From the NCBI GenBank assembly GCA_035573655.1, contig DATMAC010000351.1, positions 1 to 6,759 on the forward strand: a DNA stretch of 6,759 nt. Direction: 5' to 3'. A program made the translations under genes and the position numbers. Source of the stretch: Thermoflexus sp035573655 (GTDB taxonomy: Bacteria; Chloroflexota; Anaerolineae; Thermoflexales; Thermoflexaceae). The notes under the pieces were generated by a model that ran no database searches, had not been told where the DNA came from, and saw nothing but the letters and a program-made list of their open reading frames with translations. Below, one piece after another: positions 6,492 through 6,759 of the stretch. Numbering within the stretch: position 1 is the first letter of the stretch; each line of letters starts with the position of its first letter.

Positions 6492-6521
6492 ATTTTACCG
6501 CGATTGCCTGGGGCATGTCCA
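6492..6521 (-). promoter_or_regulatory. moaA: Candidate sigma70-type promoter of moaA
   Basis: On the minus strand TGGACA (6521-6516, 5 of 6 to TTGACA) is followed after 18 bases by TAAAAT (6497-6492, 5 of 6 to TATAAT). It is the best promoter match in the window and lies in a locally AT-richer patch upstream of moaA. The start site would fall near 6485. Confidence 0.5.
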
Positions 6522-6635
6522 GAAATAAAAGATAACCACGGTGCCACGGCCTTTGGCCAAGCGGGGTTCGCTGGTGCTTCATCCATTTTGCGGATATGGA
6601 ATGGTGAGGCTGTTGGCCCTCATCTCCCTGGATCT

Positions 6636-6670
6636 CCCCTCCCCACGGCCCTTTGCCGCGGGGAGCGGGG
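6636..6670. repeat. Imperfect inverted repeat, 14-base arms
   Basis: The left arm CCCCTCCCCACGGC (6636-6649) pairs with GCCGCGGGGAGCGGGG (6655-6670) apart from one A-C mismatch and one extra C, leaving a 5-base loop. It lies directly beside the hairpin at 6674-6705, so the two stems stand in tandem between moaA and whatever lies to the right. Confidence 0.55.
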
Positions 6671-6673
6671 AAG

Positions 6674-6705
6674 AAAAATTCGGGGAGCCTTCGCCTCCCA
6701 AATTT
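6674..6705 (-). terminator. Probable intrinsic terminator for a gene to the right of the window
   Basis: Read on the minus strand, AAATT and GGGAG (6705-6695 side) pair with CTCCC and AATTT (6687-6676 side) with one mismatch and a bulge, and the stem runs out into TTTTTC. This is the layout of a Rho-independent terminator. It would stop transcripts coming from beyond 6759 before the moaA promoter. On the plus strand the sequence centred on GCCTTCG and followed by CCCAAATTTGC loosely recalls the hairpins at 1 and 1773, so it may belong to the same element family instead. Confidence 0.4.
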
Positions 6706-6759
6706 GCTCTATTGCGAACATGAGGGAGTCCGTGAGGCTTCCGTGTGGGGCGGGCCGCT

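Larger units (their letters stand above)
6522..6759. other. Non-coding right end of the window
   Basis: No convincing gene lies here. The only longer open frame (plus, GTG at 6541 to 6723) runs straight through both inverted repeats and has no ribosome site. The minus strand from 6759 to 6706 could hold the tail of a gene lying outside, but no frame is convincing. The stretch carries an imperfect inverted repeat (6636-6670) and a probable terminator (6674-6705). Confidence 0.5.

Noticed and set aside
6541..6723. Plus-strand open frame of 60 codons at the right end
   Set aside because: GTG start without a ribosome site, and most of its length is made of the two inverted repeats.

Overview
The window is GC-rich DNA with five intact protein genes, all with a bias to G or C at third codon positions. 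The layout, the style of the membrane glycosyltransferase (its C-terminal beta modules in particular) and the GC-rich intergenic hairpins suggest a thermophilic member of the Chloroflexota (Anaerolineae/Thermoflexia type). That placement is an inference from memory of family style, not from a marker gene, and is held with low to moderate confidence.

Left part, minus strand (about 1-1513): a GT2 glycosyltransferase of the dolichyl-phosphate-mannose-synthase type (830-1513) is followed, 16 bases after its stop, by an ECF sigma factor (202-813). The two are probably one transcript, started from a plausible promoter near 1567-1595. Past the sigma factor lies a stretch that still reads like protein but has an in-frame TGA (36-218). 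It ends exactly at a perfect 16-bp inverted repeat at the window edge (1-35).

Middle, plus strand (1514-5336): a 481-bp divergent spacer carries a second perfect hairpin (1773-1803). This is followed by a GT4-type glycosyltransferase (1995-3155, GTG start with a strong Shine-Dalgarno) and, 3 bases later, a 725-residue integral-membrane GT-C/GT39-like transferase with two C-terminal beta-rich modules (3159-5336). The three transferases fit a surface-glycan or lipid/protein glycosylation locus. The GT2 enzyme would make a polyprenyl-phosphate sugar inside the cell, the GT4 enzyme would use a nucleotide sugar on the cytoplasmic face, and the GT-C enzyme would use the lipid-linked sugar on the outer face. 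This division of labour is inferred.

Right part, minus strand (5352-6759): moaA, the radical-SAM GTP 3',8-cyclase of molybdenum cofactor synthesis, converges on the membrane transferase gene with 15 bases between stops. It has a leader of about 150 bases able to form four hairpins behind a good sigma70-type promoter (6492-6521). Upstream of that are an imperfect inverted repeat (6636-6670) and a likely minus-strand intrinsic terminator (6674-6705) that would close off a gene beyond the window.

The most notable signals are the paired hairpins at 1-43 and 1773-1813, which share an alignable core with compensatory base changes and the same CCCAAA-type right flank; the decayed reading frame beside the sigma factor; and the structured moaA leader. 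No CRISPR array, transposase, tRNA or rRNA was seen.
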